From assembly GCF_000237925.1 (NCBI RefSeq), contig NC_031497.1:23317249-23381248 (forward strand): DNA of 64,000 nucleotides. The letters run 5' to 3'. This DNA comes from Schistosoma mansoni. Its lineage: Eukaryota; Platyhelminthes; Trematoda; Strigeidida; Schistosomatidae. This document shows, in pieces, positions 1-11,259 of this stretch; positions within the stretch are counted from its first letter, which is position 1; every line of letters starts with the position of its first letter. The notes beneath the pieces are model-generated. The model was not told the origin of the DNA. It made no database searches and saw only the letters and a list, made by a program, of their open reading frames with translations. A program made the translations under genes and the position numbers.

Positions 1-232
1 TCTTCCAGAGTTTCTCCATCAAGTGTGATTGGGTTGGTGTTCTCCATGTTGCATTTGAGAATCTTGCTTTTTCCTTTGTATATGTTGAGGCCTAATAATG
101 CAGAGGTTGCTGCTGCTACATTTGTTGTCTCCGTCTGTATTTGTTCGTGTGTATGAGATAGGAGGGCTAGATCATCTGCGAAGTCCAAATCATCTAAATG
201 ATTCTGAGTTGTCCATTGTATTCCGCCTTTCA
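1..232 (-). mobile_element. RTE-clade (SR2-like) LINE fragment, reverse transcriptase palm
   Basis: The minus-strand translation carries LDDLDFADDLALLSHT, whose F-A-D-D is the catalytic motif of a LINE reverse transcriptase palm. It continues into a GKSKILK segment and NPITLDGETLE. The same downstream segment occurs in the copy at 5132-5890, which identifies the family. The piece is cut by the left window edge, so its real length is unknown. It is a decayed LINE fragment, not a host gene. Confidence 0.8.
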
Positions 233-690
233 CCTCAGATGTTTTATTTATAGATGCATTACTAATAAAATACATAAGAAGCATGTAGATTTCCTTCCAG
301 TGCATTTTAATAAGTTAGTGTCATTTTTGAAATTCAGTGATCACCACTTCTAGTCTGTGACTTACACAAAGATTGCTTATCATCAACATACCTGAGAAAT
401 ACTATTTTACATTAATTTTTATCCAAAATCGGCTAGTTTTATGCATAATCACATTTTTACAAGTCGTTAAACAGTTATGATGTGTTGATAATATGGAGAT
501 ACTTATACTTAAAGTGAAAAGAACTCTCTCCTAGGTTTATTATTATTTAATCCTAAAAAAGGTCAAAGGTTGTTGTTCTGTCTACATTGTTTATTCCTTG
601 AATAATATAGTTTGTTTTCTTACTACAACAATCAATTTGATATCAACTTGATCTAAGTCTTTGAAAAATCTTAGTATCTGTTACTGTAAT
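233..690. other. AT-rich spacer, nothing recognised
   Basis: No coding signal, repeat boundary or RNA motif seen on either strand. Confidence 0.5.
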
Positions 691-700
691 TATTCTAACT

Positions 701-918
701 TACTTACTTACTTACGCCTGTTACTCCTTATCGAGGAGCATAGGCCGCTCACCACTACTCTCCATCTAACCCTGTCCTGGGCAATCCTTTCCAGTTCTTT
801 CCAGTTTCTATCCATCCTTTTCATATCTGCTTCTATTTCCCGGAGTAATGTGTTCTCTGGCCTTCCTCTCTTCCGCTTCCCTTCCGGATTCCAAGTTGGG
901 GATTGCCTCGTGATGCAC
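701..918 (-). mobile_element. RTE-clade LINE, 5'-truncated 3' end
   Basis: On the minus strand this reads the last part of the RTE ORF (post-RT region, GR-rich stretch, then [17 protein letters not shown] C-terminus) and ends in the (TTAC)n tail typical of this family. It is flanked by a 10-bp target duplication with one mismatch (TATTCTAACT at 691-700, TATCCTAACT at 919-928), so it is an independent insertion. Confidence 0.85.
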
Positions 919-928
919 TATCCTAACT

Positions 929-1293
929 ATGTCTACGTAATTCATAGAACGTAGGTTATGGAAATCACTGTATTATCAATGATTTCTGAAATAAACAATA
1001 GTACTGAACACATTTAACAATGAAGAAATTCGCAAATTTGTCTTTATTATAGTCGAACAACTACAAATGTACCAATGCTTGAAGGCTGGAAAAGACGATG
1101 AACACGCATGAATGTATTATATTGAAATTACGAATAAAGACCATAACTGTTTACAAAGTATTTCTAATTTCTGCAAACAACTTTAAGTAACATTATTAAT
1201 ATCATTATAGATGAGGCTTAACGTATCATGATCAATGAAATTTAGTTCGAAACGACATAAAATACAGTGGGAGAAAACAACATATTTGACATA
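929..1293. other. AT-rich spacer, nothing recognised
   Basis: No ORF, repeat or RNA motif that I can support. Confidence 0.5.
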
Positions 1294-1294
1294 A

Positions 1295-1592
1295 TGTAGT
1301 GTGGTCTACTTATATCCATATAAGTAGTATATGGCGACATAGAATGTATTTTAACAAAAGACCGATAAGGAAAGAACTGAAATGAAACGCAATTGGTAGG
1401 AGAATGCATGAACAATAGAATTAGAGAAGATGAACTGATATTTACAGAAGCAACAGTGAAACTGAGACAATTGGTTGCTATTTTGCAAATTAACTGTTTG
1501 CTGTATGGTTATCAGAATTTAGTGAGATAGTCTTTAATGTGTGATTCAATACATACGGTTCTCCTCAACTAGTGTTTTGTTCGCTACAACAG
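1295..1592 (+). mobile_element. TA-flanked ~300-bp MITE, copy 1
   Basis: Starts TGTAGTGTGG and ends with a CACTACAG-like terminus. Near the left end lies a palindrome with 10-bp arms CTACTTATAT and ATATAAGTAG. The interior has no coding capacity. Ten relatives lie in this window, several with perfect short terminal inverted repeats and TA duplications (see 14363-14642). Confidence 0.7.
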
Positions 1593-2439
1593 TAGCTAAG
1601 ATTAGTTAGTATCTATATATAGAAGTGGAATTCATAAAGAATAGGATGAAATTGTAGGTCGCTAAGTGATAATTAAGAAAGAACAACTTTTAATGGGGTG
1701 ATAATCAAGCCATCTAATTGAAACAAAATAAAAATTAACATCGTAAGTGATTTTCGGTAGAATTTTTTATTTCAAATGATCAAATACAATAAAAAGATAA
1801 TATAGTTGAGATACGTTAAAATAATATGGTCTTTTTACCAGTGGTAAATAGAGGTTTATTCCATAATCCTTCTAGATAAAAAGGTTGAGTCAAAAGCACT
1901 TGATGTCAGTGATTTTAGCAAGTCAGAGTAAAAGAGATGTTCTCAGCTTGCTAGTCAATTTAGGCAGCTTTGAGATGTCCATTTTGTGTCCATAATCCAT
2001 TGAGTCTTTAGTGACCTCATTTGTGAACACTTTACTTCCACAAGTACAGGTAAATTCACAAATTAATTTGAAAATAACCATAAGAGGATAATGATCCATT
2101 TTTTTAATGGTTCATGGAATATCTAGTGTAATATACTGAAAATGATTGGGTTTCAGAGAAGTTTAATTTTGGCTCTACTTTTATTTTTTTATTATTTCTA
2201 CTTAATACCCCCCTCCCCTTTGAATGAAAAGTGACCGAAGACATAGTTTTACTTAATAGTTGTTTGTTTAAAACTTTCCGCAAACATTTTTCAATACTTC
2301 ACAATAAATCACTTCGGATATTCATTTTTTATAACACACATTTCGATTTGTGTTATTTGTTCTTCCATTTTATCGGTTTGCCATAACCTTTTAACTTTGT
2401 TAAATGCGATTTTGACTCATCAGAGTATGTCGCTAACAG
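1593..2439. other. AT-rich spacer, nothing recognised
   Basis: Only a short C-rich run near 2210 stands out. No coding or repeat signal seen. Confidence 0.45.
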
Positions 2440-2725
2440 TGTGGTGTGGTCTACTTATATCCATATAAGTAATATATGGTGTTGGTCAGACATAGAATGT
2501 ATTTTGGCAGAAGACCGATGAGGAAAGAACCGAAATGAGGCGCAATCGGTAGGAAAATGCACGAACAATGGTATTAGAGTAGAAACAGTGAAGATTGAGA
2601 CAATTGGTTGTTAATTTGGAAATTAACTGTCCATTGTATGGCTATCGGAATTTACTGAGATAGTCTGTAACTTTTGCTTAAATACATTCGATTATCCCCA
2701 ACCAGTCGTGTTCTATTCACTACAA
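2440..2725 (+). mobile_element. TA-flanked ~300-bp MITE, copy 2
   Basis: Same layout as 1295-1592: TGTGGTGTGG start, subterminal ACTTATAT/ATATAAGT palindrome, and a TTCACTACAA end. It is close to copy 1 over its whole length but lacks about 15 bp in the middle. Confidence 0.7.
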
Positions 2726-2939
2726 CAGCACAACTATTGTCCCATCTAGGTTTCTTTTTTCAATATGATAAATGGATAACAAAACAAATTTATAATGAAC
2801 TTTGTATTGGAAATATCATTTCAAGAATATCATCATTAATTACTGTCATGGAGAAATCCACCATTCTGGAACAAAATCCATGACATTTACATCAAGAATA
2901 TTCGAAAAAAGATTAACTTTAAATTAAATCAAATAATCA

Positions 2940-3210
2940 CAAAGGGGTTTTGTGGAGATTTTAGTAATTTTATATACTTAAGATCCTGAGTCAATTGAAG
3001 CTACATCACCAGGGAAAACCTGGAAGCACTGGATGGCCGTTTCGTCCTATTGCGTGACTCCTCAGCAGTGCGCATCGACGAAACCACCTCGCGGGATTCG
3101 AACCCAGGACCTACCAGTCTCGCGTCAGAGCACTTAACCGATAGACCACTGAGCTGGCATCCAGGGGTGCTAATGTCTAACTTCAGCCAATCCACGAAAT
3201 TGCGCGACCA
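2940..3210 (-). repeat. Hammerhead SINE, family 2
   Basis: On the minus strand the order is: tRNA-like head (A-box-like GGCTCAGTGGTC, B-box-like GGTTCGAATCC), hammerhead motif, then a tail that ends in AAAACCCC. This is the standard family-2 layout. The sense piece begins near the sequence that precedes the head in full-length copies, so it is a slightly 5'-truncated monomer. Confidence 0.75.
3026..3071 (-). ncRNA. Type I hammerhead ribozyme in family-2 SINE, core intact
   Basis: Minus strand: stem I GCACTG pairs with CAGTGC; core CTGAGGA; short stem II; GAAA; minimal stem III; cleavage site ATC. All core residues of CUGANGA/GAAA/NUH are present. The cleavage triplet is AUC instead of the usual GUC. 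Confidence 0.7.
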
Positions 3211-3479
3211 ACTTCCATTGTAAATAAGTTACCAGAAGTAACGTCTGTAATCTAGAAAGTATTAATTACTTTCTTTAAATAAAACAAATATATTACCATC
3301 ATTGATGTTATACATATAAGAATGAGTGTACAAACTTAATAGTCAGAAATCGAATAAAATCATTACAGTCCAACCAAAATAAACATGATTTCATTAAGTG
3401 AAATTAATAGAATAAGCACATTTCAATCTATCTATGATATAAATTCACTTGGTATTGTTTAGTCATATCTTCTCATTGT

Positions 3480-3600
3480 TATTTAGGATTGCAATTGATC
3501 AGTCTCTTTTTGGCATATGTGCATCCTGTGAGCACTGCCTCGATATTGCCTGAAGTCACAAGCATTATAAGCAAAGATGGATAGTGGCTATTCCACTTCA
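3480..3600 (-). repeat. Sm-alpha-like SINE, tail only
   Basis: Minus-strand order: the 3' body of the Sm-alpha unit (TAGCCACTATCCATC, then GCATATGTGC region and GGACTGCAACTGGTC-like segment) without the tRNA-like head or ribozyme. Relict. Confidence 0.6.
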
Positions 3601-3738
3601 TTCCAGTAAATTAATTTATTCGTTTCTTTTTTTAACTTGCAAATTTAACTGATTAAATGATCAATCCTATTTTTAACTTAATCATTTATAATGAAAATTA
3701 TATTCCAAGTTTATTATCGTTAACTCAATTTTTTTTAT

Positions 3739-3865
3739 TTAACTCCGCCTGTAACCCCTCCGGAAGCCACTGCCGGTTTCAAGCCCGGATAAAGGAGGAG
3801 GGTTTGGCATGGGGTTAGCGACCCCATCCCGTAGAAAACAAACTTGCTAAAAGAACGCTAACCAG
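3739..3865 (+). repeat. ~125-bp RTE 5'-end module
   Basis: Begins AACTCCGCCTGTA and ends GCTAACCAG. Three other copies with matching ends occur (23279-23402, 35010-35137, 54332-54450). The deletion derivative at 36475-36743 has the first bases of this module at its 5' end and the RTE 3' end at the other, so I read the module as the 5' terminus of the RTE LINE. A free-standing short SINE is the alternative. Confidence 0.55.
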
Positions 3866-4084
3866 TTTCTTATTTATTTATCAATAAGTCACTTGAAAGC
3901 TCACTCAGTGAAATGACTTTCTGGTTTTTTTTTTAATCATCAACATGCAAACAGTTGTATTATTGTTAACGATGTACCACACAACTAAACATTTACATTT
4001 CTTTACATTTTAATACATTTATATTATGTAAAATAATTTAACCTAATGAGGACATTTTCATTTTAATGCTTAAAATAAGATAAA

Positions 4085-4632
4085 TGTTATTTTTGTTCTA
4101 TCTGAAAGAAAATGAATGGTAACTTTGTGAACTATTTATGCACCAAAGTGGTATGTATATTTCCTATTGTATAATTGTTAAGTAACCAAACTATTCATAT
4201 TCGTGTCCCCCTTATTATAAGCTTCAGTTTGACTCATAGATTATTATTATACGATTTACCATTCTTGAGTTATCCCCTGTCTATTGATTACTGTTCCCGC
4301 TATTCACAGTCACAATTGGCTAAATCTTATACAAATGTTATTCTCTATTTTATGGTACAATGTGGTCAGCTTGTTTGGTATATAAACCCAGTATATTTGG
4401 AATATAATGATTCATATTGCAGAGGCTGTTATTGATGTTTTGGACTTAACTGGTTGGGCTAGGCAGATAGCAGGAGCGACAAGTATTCTAGACTGCACGT
4501 ACGGGTTTCGTGTGTCATTGGTCCGGTCGATAATTCACTGTATTCTAATTGGTGGCATCGTCACATCATCTATTAATTGGGCACTCAGGCAGACTATAAG
4601 TTATAACAATTGGTGTTTCACTCGATATAACA
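4085..4632 (+). repeat. Solo LTR, Gypsy-like retroelement fossil
   Basis: Begins TGTTAT and ends TATAACA. It carries a TATATAAACC promoter-like box near 4380 and matches along its length the terminal repeats of the element at 8089-11725. No internal region remains. It is an old, broken fossil; no target duplication is recognisable. Confidence 0.65.
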
Positions 4633-5119
4633 ATTTTATTAAACACTTTATTGAATAATCATTGCTTTTTCTAATAAACGAAATGGGTTAAGTTCTTATT
4701 TTCAGTTTAATGCTTGGAAGTCAAGTGGTTTTATCAAATAGCCATGATTCTCCAGAAAGTCATCAAATAGACATAAAATAGGGTAAAATTTGAAATAGGT
4801 TACAACAAAATATTATTATTATTAAAAAAATAAACTTGAAGAAGTTTCTATATTTTTAGACGAAATCTTAAATATTATCACATGAAGACAACCATCAATG
4901 ATTTCTAAATTGATAATCAGTTAGAAAAGAGAACAAGTACGAAAGCAATCGGGGAATCATAATTTGAGTAGCCAATTTTATTTAAAATTTATTTGATTAT
5001 TTCACATTTTATAATTATGAATAATTGTCACGGGCTATTTATTACAATTTCTAGAATCATCAAGAACTTTGGAAAGAAAATGAAAAAGGATCGGAATTAT
5101 TTGTTATCAATTGATTTTT
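4633..5119. other. AT-rich spacer, nothing recognised
   Basis: No supported feature. The short ORF at 4993-5178 is random AT-rich sequence running into the RTE tail. Confidence 0.45.
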
Positions 5120-5131
5120 TTTATCATGACT

Positions 5132-5890
5132 TACTTATTTACTTACATACGCCGGTTACCCCTAGTCGAGGAGCATAGACCGCTCACCAGCATTCTCCAT
5201 CCAACCCTGTCCTAGACAATCCTTTACAATTCTTTCCAGTTAACATTCATCCTTTTCATATCTGCTTCTATTTCCCAACGTAATGTGTTTCTTGACCTTC
5301 CACTTTTTCGCTTTCCTTCAGGATTCCAAGTTAGGGATCGCCTTGTAATGCACATTGGTGATTTCCTTAATGTATATCCTATCCACTTCCAACGTTTTTT
5401 CCTAATTTCCTCTTTAGCTAAAAGCTGGTTTGTCCTCTCCCATAAAACGCTGTTGATGATAGTATCCGGCCACTGAATGTTGAGTATTTTGCGTAAACAA
5501 CTGTTTAGAAATACTTGTACTAGTTCTTCAGATTTCAGCTCCTTACATTGGGACTGCCTTCACTTTGGTATTGAAGATTCACACTTTGAAGTTAGTTGTA
5601 AGTTGTTTTGAGTTCCATATGTTCTTCAATTGTAGAAATGCTGCCCTTGCTTTGAAAAAAATCTTCACCTTTACATCTGCATCCGATCCTCCTTGTTTAT
5701 CAACGATGCTTCCAAGGTACGTGAATGCTTCCACCTCTTCCAGAGTTTCTCCATCAAGTGTGATTGGGTTGGTGTTCTCCGTGTTGTATTTGAGAATCTT
5801 GCTTTTTCCTTTGTGTATGTTGAGGCCTAATAATGCAGAGGTTGCTGCTGCTACATTTGTTGTCTCCGTCTGTATTTGTTCGTGTGTGTG
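5132..5890 (-). mobile_element. RTE-clade (SR2-like) LINE, 0.76-kb 5'-truncated copy
   Basis: Minus strand: end of the RT palm (NVAAATSALLGLNIHKGKSK), the TFTYLGSIVDKQGGSDAD segment, ARAAFLQLKNIWNSKQL, then the post-RT tail and a TTAC-type 3' end. It is flanked by a perfect 12-bp target duplication TTTATCATGACT (5120-5131 and 5891-5902), which fixes both ends. The frame is broken in several places, so it is a dead copy. It shares the same 5' stretch with the fragment at 1-232. Confidence 0.92.
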
Positions 5891-6169
5891 TTTATCATGA
5901 CTCGACATATATATATATATCAGTTTAAAAACGACATCAATCAAGTGTTGATGTATCAGATAATAGTATTTCAAATTCATAAGTGTTCATGAAAATAATT
6001 AAAAGTGATTGACAAAGTACTTTAAAGGTGAAGTTTATCAATTCCATTTCATTTTAATCACTAATTGAATATTGATTACTATATTTGTCTTATCTTTTTA
6101 AGTACTATGTCAATCATTCTCAATCGTTTTTTCATAAACACTTTTCAATCTTTATCAGAGGGGGGGGGT

Positions 6170-6305
6170 GTCGTGGAGATTTTAGTAATTTTATAATTAA
6201 GATCATGAGTCAATTGAAGCTAGACCACCAGGGAAAACCTAGAAGGACTTGACGGCCGTTTCATCCTATTGTGGGACTCGTCAGCAGTGCGCGTCCACGA
6301 TCCAC
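6170..6305 (-). repeat. Hammerhead SINE family 2, 3' part
   Basis: Minus strand: hammerhead region (the first core block has decayed) followed by the family-2 tail. It starts just after a G-run at 6160-6168. The tRNA-like head is missing. Confidence 0.6.
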
Positions 6306-6534
6306 TACTCAATCTATAATATTATAACCTGATACATCACCAATTAATTGACCAAAGATTGTAATATTATTATTCAACATACGTATTAGTGTGGAGTTAC
6401 ATTAGAAAATTGATAGCTCTTTTCCTCTTGCTTCTAAATATGTAAATGAGAAATTTTGTCTTATTAAAAAATAACAAACAACCTTTATTTGCCATGTACT
6501 TTCTTTTTATTCCAAGTTTTTTCAAGTTGAATTC

Positions 6535-6645
6535 AGGAGTCAATCTACGTTAGACCACCATTAAAAACCTAGAAGCATTGGATGATCATTACATTCTAAT
6601 ATGAGACTCTCCAGCAGTATATATCCACTTAACTTTCTAAAAACT
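6535..6645 (-). repeat. Hammerhead SINE family 2, degenerate 3' part
   Basis: Minus strand shows a recognisable but heavily mutated ribozyme-to-tail segment (GGTCTAACGTAGATTGACTC at the tail). Probably one of the oldest copies here. Confidence 0.45.
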
Positions 6646-6689
6646 GTAAGGATTTGCTGATGAAATTATGAATGATAAACTTAAGGAAA

Positions 6690-7095
6690 GATTATAAGCA
6701 AAGATAGATAGTGGGTAACAGTCGAATCCAGGACACATTTATCGTCCTATTTGGGACTTGTCAGCTGGATGTACCTGCATCTATGAGTTGATGTTCACTC
6801 TGGGACTTGAACCCAGTACCTTTCGCTTCAAACGCTATCGCGTTATCCACTCAGCCACTGAGTCCTGATAACCACTTGCTTGTGTGATGGGGTGAAGTTT
6901 AAATTCATTAGTATTTTATTGGCTATCTATGCATACTGTGCATATTGCCTCAATATAGCCTTAATTCATAGGCATTATAAGCAAACTAAGGCCATATCGA
7001 GGCAATACATACAGTATGCACATATGCGAATAAGAGACTGACCACTTGCAGTCCTAAACATCAATGGGAAGATTCAAACAAACAGTACTAAGTGA
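6690..7095. repeat. Sm-alpha-like composite, inverted plus sense pieces
   Basis: 6690-6978 reads on the minus strand as tail fragment, head, tRNA-like region (B box GGTTCAAGTCCC) and decayed hammerhead. 6979-7095 reads on the plus strand as the tail, ending CAGTACTAAGTGAATT. The arrangement is an inverted copy followed by a sense tail, as in the flanked composites elsewhere. I see no clear target duplication. Confidence 0.65.
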
Positions 7096-7410
7096 ATTTA
7101 TTATTATTATTATTATTAAATTTGTTTCTAAGGCATAGATACCAAATTCATAAATTCCATTATTATTATTATTATTATTATTATTATAACCTTAATTTAT
7201 TATACGAAAGAAAAGAAAATCAATTTCATAATTAAGGTCAACTTGGAGATTATTTTTTTAATGGTTGTTGCTAGATGATGTACAAATTGAATAAAGTGGA
7301 AAGGTGTTAATTGTTCTTATAATTGACATTCTAAACGGACTATATACATGTTTAGATTTATAATGAATGTGATGTACATAAAATCTTTTTTCTTTCATCT
7401 CTATTACATG
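7096..7410. repeat. (ATT)n microsatellites in AT-rich spacer
   Basis: Trinucleotide ATT runs at about 7098-7118 and 7160-7186. The first directly follows the tail of the preceding Sm-alpha copy and may have grown from it. Confidence 0.7.
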
Positions 7411-7454
7411 AATTGTTAATTATATATCACTGTGAATAGGCAAAATGAATGGAG

Positions 7455-7735
7455 AATGATTCGTCGATTGGTTGGAGTTAGACATAAACACCATGGGATG
7501 CCGGCTCAGTGGTCTATTGGTTAAGTGCTCTGACACGAGACTGATAGGTCCTGAGTTCGAACCTCGATCGCGAGGCGAGGTCGTGGGTGCGCACTGCTGG
7601 GGAGTCCCACAATAGGACGAAACGGACGTCAAGCAGTGCTTCCAGGTTTCCCTGATGGTCTAGCTTCAATTGACTCATGATTTCAACTATGAAAATACTG
7701 AAATCCCCACAAAACCCCTTCTGATAATAATAAAG
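7455..7735 (+). repeat. Hammerhead SINE family 2
   Basis: Plus strand: TTGGTTGGAGTTAGACAT lead, tRNA-like head (GGCTCAGTGGTC and GAGTTCGAACC boxes), hammerhead with first core block CTGGGGA (one core change from CTGANGA), tail ending AAACCCCTTCTGATAA. Confidence 0.75.
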
Positions 7736-7839
7736 TCATTTATCATCAGACTACGGTTTCGTAGATATTATAGTAACCGTATCTGTTTTAGAAGCAGGTA
7801 CTCACTGAAAACAATAGTGGAAGATCGTACAATTTCGTG

Positions 7840-8060
7840 CATTAGTTGAAGTTAGACATTATTACAATTGGATAACTGCTCAGTGGCCTAGAGGTTAGGC
7901 GTTCGCATGCGAGACTGAAAGTTCTGGGTTTGAATCTCGTATGAGGAATCGTAGATGTGCTCTGCTGAGGAGTCCCATACTAGGATGAAACGACCATGCA
8001 ATGTTTCCAGGTGGTTTATCTTTAATCGACTCATGAATTAAACTATCAAAATCATTTATC
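7840..8060 (+). repeat. Hammerhead SINE family 2b
   Basis: A subfamily with a different stem II loop (CCATACTAGG instead of CCACAATAGG) and a slightly different tail. Boxes GCTCAGTGGCCTAG and GGGTTTGAATCTC are visible. Core blocks CTGAGGA and GAAA are present but stem I is mismatched. It abuts the LTR element that starts at 8089. Confidence 0.65.
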
Positions 8061-8088
8061 AAAAATGTAACGAATCAAATATACAGTC

Positions 8089-8504
8089 TGTTATATCTCC
8101 TGATGAATTATGAATGGTAACTCTGAGGACTATTTATCGACCAATGTATTATGCCTATTTCCTATTGTACAATTGTTACGTAACTAAACTATTCATATTC
8201 GTATTTCTCTTATCATTAGCTTTATTTTGATCTTTGATTTATTATCATACGATTCTTGAGTTATAATCAGTTTATTGATTACTTTGGTTTGTATAAAAAC
8301 TCAGTATGTTTGTAAATAATGATTCATATTGTCGAGGCTGTTATTTGTGTTCTGGACTTAACTGGCTGGGCTAGGCAGATAGGAAGGACCGAACAGCACC
8401 CAAGACTGCTCGTACGATTTCAAGTATCATTTGCGTCCGATCAATAAATTCACTCCTCTCTAAATTGGCGTTCATATATTAAATTGGGCACTCATACGTT
8501 AACA
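8089..8504 (+). repeat. Left LTR of the Gypsy-like fossil
   Basis: TGTTATAT start, GTTAACA end, followed directly by ACTGGCGACGGGG, a plausible primer-binding site. Matches 11260-11725, 4085-4632, 39103-39617 and 57305-57716. Confidence 0.7.
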
Positions 8505-8593
8505 ACTGGCGACGGGGTAAAAAAATGGCTCTAACTTCCGATCAATTTCAGTTGCTAATCCAGCGATAAGAGCAGCGCTTTAGAAAGAGTCAA

Positions 8594-9409
8594 TTGGAAT
8601 TCATTGACAAGTTACATGCAAAGCTGCTGAATCACCCATGCTTTGGGGGTGCAACGGAAGTTGACGCATTAATTTCAAAATTGCGTACAGAACTGGAAAT
8701 CGATTGCAGAACAAATGAATATGCAGAGGAAAGCCTCTATGAATCCGTGAAAAGCAGTAATTTAAGCGAAACATTAGCAGTCACATATGATCAGCCCAGT
8801 AGTCCAGTATTGTCTGTTTCAGAGGCATGCGCTATACGTGGCTCAAATCCTACTATCCCTGAAACAGAACGTGCGAACAATGAATCGTCCAGTTCACAGA
8901 AAGACAATATCTTATTAAGCTCCCATAAAATTGCTGCAGTACCCGCCCACGAAGAAACGGGGAACAAACCGAACAGTATGGTGAATACAGTGGCGCCAAA
9001 TCAAACCAGTCATGATGCAAAAAATTTTTCTAATGAATCTAATGATCAAGATTATCTAATTGTTCTGCCAGATCCCGATTATTTTGCTGATTCATATGTT
9101 CCGGTTCAAATCTCTTATAAAAATGGGAGAAAAATATCGGATGCATTAAATGATAATCAAGAATCCAATACGACTTTCATAGACACTGATTATGATTCAT
9201 TATCTGCCAATGAGGTTCCAAAAAAATTCAAGCAAACTGTTTCAGAAGAATCAAACGCTGGTGACCTCAAATCAATTGTCGTCGATCCTCATGATCCAGT
9301 CAGTTCTAATGGTTTCTCTGTTAAATATGACAAACATGTTCTATATAATGTCACATTAATAGTAACTTGGCTATATGAGGATCCAACAGTCTTTCGTGGG
9401 GGAGGATGA
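8594..9409 (+). pseudogene. Gag-like ORF of the LTR fossil
   Basis: A 271-codon reading frame just after the primer-binding region of the left LTR, where gag is expected. It starts MEFIDKLHAKLLNHPCFGG and is rich in Ser, Asn and acidic residues. I see no zinc knuckle or other diagnostic motif, so the gag call rests on position only. Part of a broken element. Confidence 0.45.
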
Positions 9410-9722
9410 ATTCGAGAAATTTAAAATCCGGATGTCAACTCCGGATTTCTCAAAAAGGGGAGTTCAAATAGAAAGCTGATGTAATGTTTATTTCTTTTCA
9501 GGAACATAATAACAAAATATACATCATTCATATAGACATTCACTCAACTATTTTTTATTTCCTATCTTGATTATTAAACAAAGTTTCAGAGCTTTTCACT
9601 ACATTGCTTGATTTAATGTTTTTCAAGTTTAGGAAATCATCTAGAGAAGGTATCTAATCTGTTATTTGATTTCATTTCTTACGTCATTAGTGTATGTTCT
9701 TTAAACTCTTCTCTAAGATTAC

Positions 9723-10148
9723 TGTAGTGTCAGTTGATATGTTAAGCCCACATATCTTATTCTAGCTTCTGGACAAACCAATTTACCTATTCATCTGGAG
9801 TTACGTTTTGACGGTGCTTGTTATTCACTTATTAACCCTATTTTTTATATGTTGTATGTGTATGTACACTCTCTTATCCTATTCATCACATGTCTGTAAT
9901 TTATTTTTATCTGACTATAAATAATGGTTAACGCTTGATTAAAGTGAGTTGGCTTATCCGCTATCTACAATGTGCATTATTTTCGCTTTGCTCGCTGATA
10001 CTTGTTCATGTGCTTATAACTTTCTGGCCTGCGTTATTTGATAATAAACTGTAGTTGCAGCTTCTCTTTGCCTTTTGATTTCATGCACTGTTAAGATTTG
10101 TATTATAACGGTTATCGAGGTGAAAGATTAGCGAAGCATTGCACTACA
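9723..10148 (+). repeat. LTR-like repeat inside the Gypsy-like fossil
   Basis: Begins TGTAGTG and ends CACTACA. Contains a TATAAAT box (about 9915) and a downstream AATAAA (about 10041), the usual U3/R/U5 signals. The last ~170 bp match the reverse strand at 35327-35500 closely. No clear target duplication. Fossil; likely a solo LTR of a different family. Confidence 0.45.
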
Positions 10149-10892
10149 TCACTACTGGAAGTTTTGTGGTTTTCAGACAGCTAACAAATGTATTGTTTGA
10201 ATTACAATAGAAGAATTTCATTGTATTGTTTTCTATGAAACTTAAACTTTCCATCTTAGAATAATCACAGAAACGTACAGCGGCAACACATGAGATAAAA
10301 ATTCCCTGTCACACTGACGCTTTTAGATGGAACTTAGAACAGGTTAAAACAGAAAGGATTTAAAAACTACTTAACGTATCCGCTTTATTTAAAGTTTTAA
10401 CTCAACACATAGATTCTATTATTTTTCAAGTTAAACTATTTGGATTATACTCAGACATCTATAGCCCAGGCTATGGACACACTAATCAGATTTAGGATAA
10501 AAAGGTCTCTAATTTTGGAATTATAAGCTGATATCATTTCATAAGGAGAATCTTAACTCTAATTCTTAACCCTAAAATCCAGCTGTAAATCTTAATCTAA
10601 ACCCTCATACTAATTTATAACCCTCATTTAACTCTAATAAGTCAATATTCTCAAGGTCATTTTAGTGTTATTCATAGGACGTCCACAAATTATAGTCTCG
10701 CTGTGACTACACTCAAAATATTTTATCCCCTTATATCTAGTTTACAGATTACTAAAGGTAATCAATATGGTGATAAGTATATCAGTTTATCATGAAATTG
10801 TTTTTTGATACCTGATTCCTGTTATAGGTAACCTAATAAAATAGTTAAATACTAATTTATAACCTTCATTTTCATTTTTCATTATCAATATA
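10149..10892. other. Spacer within the LTR fossil, nothing recognised
   Basis: AT-rich. Scattered TAACCCT-like words near 10555-10630 are irregular and do not form a telomere array. Confidence 0.4.
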
Positions 10893-10955
10893 TCGTGGGT
10901 TGGAGAATGCTGGTTGGCGGTCTATGCTCTATTGGGAGTGACAGGCGTAACTAAC
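10893..10955 (+). mobile_element. RTE LINE, ~60-bp 3' terminus
   Basis: Plus strand reads the final RTE codons ([18 protein letters not shown]) and GGCGTAACTAACTA, a worn version of the GTAA tail. Extreme 5' truncation. Confidence 0.7.
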
Positions 10956-11259
10956 TATCAGTATATCAATTGAGAAGTGATACGTCTTGTTGATTGAACG
11001 CTATATTCGGATCCTAAGCTAGTTTCGTAACCCCCAAGCTAGAACTATACAGCGACTTGAAGACGAGAGGAAAGGCACAAAATCTGTGGGAAGCACTTTA
11101 CTCCATGTACAGAAAATATGGGATTTTTATAGTATTTTTTTATGTCACATTAATAGTAACTTGGCTATATGAGGATCCAACAGTCTTTCGTGGGAGGGGG
11201 GATGGATTCGAGAAATTTAAAATCCGGATATCAACTCCGGATTTCTCAAAAAGGGGAGG

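Noticed and set aside
5911-5922. (AT)n and G-run simple repeats as regulatory sites
   Set aside because: Short, isolated, with no link to a gene.
7480-7640. tRNA genes suggested by A-box/B-box words in many places
   Set aside because: The boxes lie in SINE heads that lack a foldable acceptor and anticodon arm and are always followed by a hammerhead and tail.
10555-10630. Interstitial telomere-like TAACCCT words
   Set aside because: Spacing is irregular, with no tandem array; the words are too few to exceed chance in AT-rich DNA.
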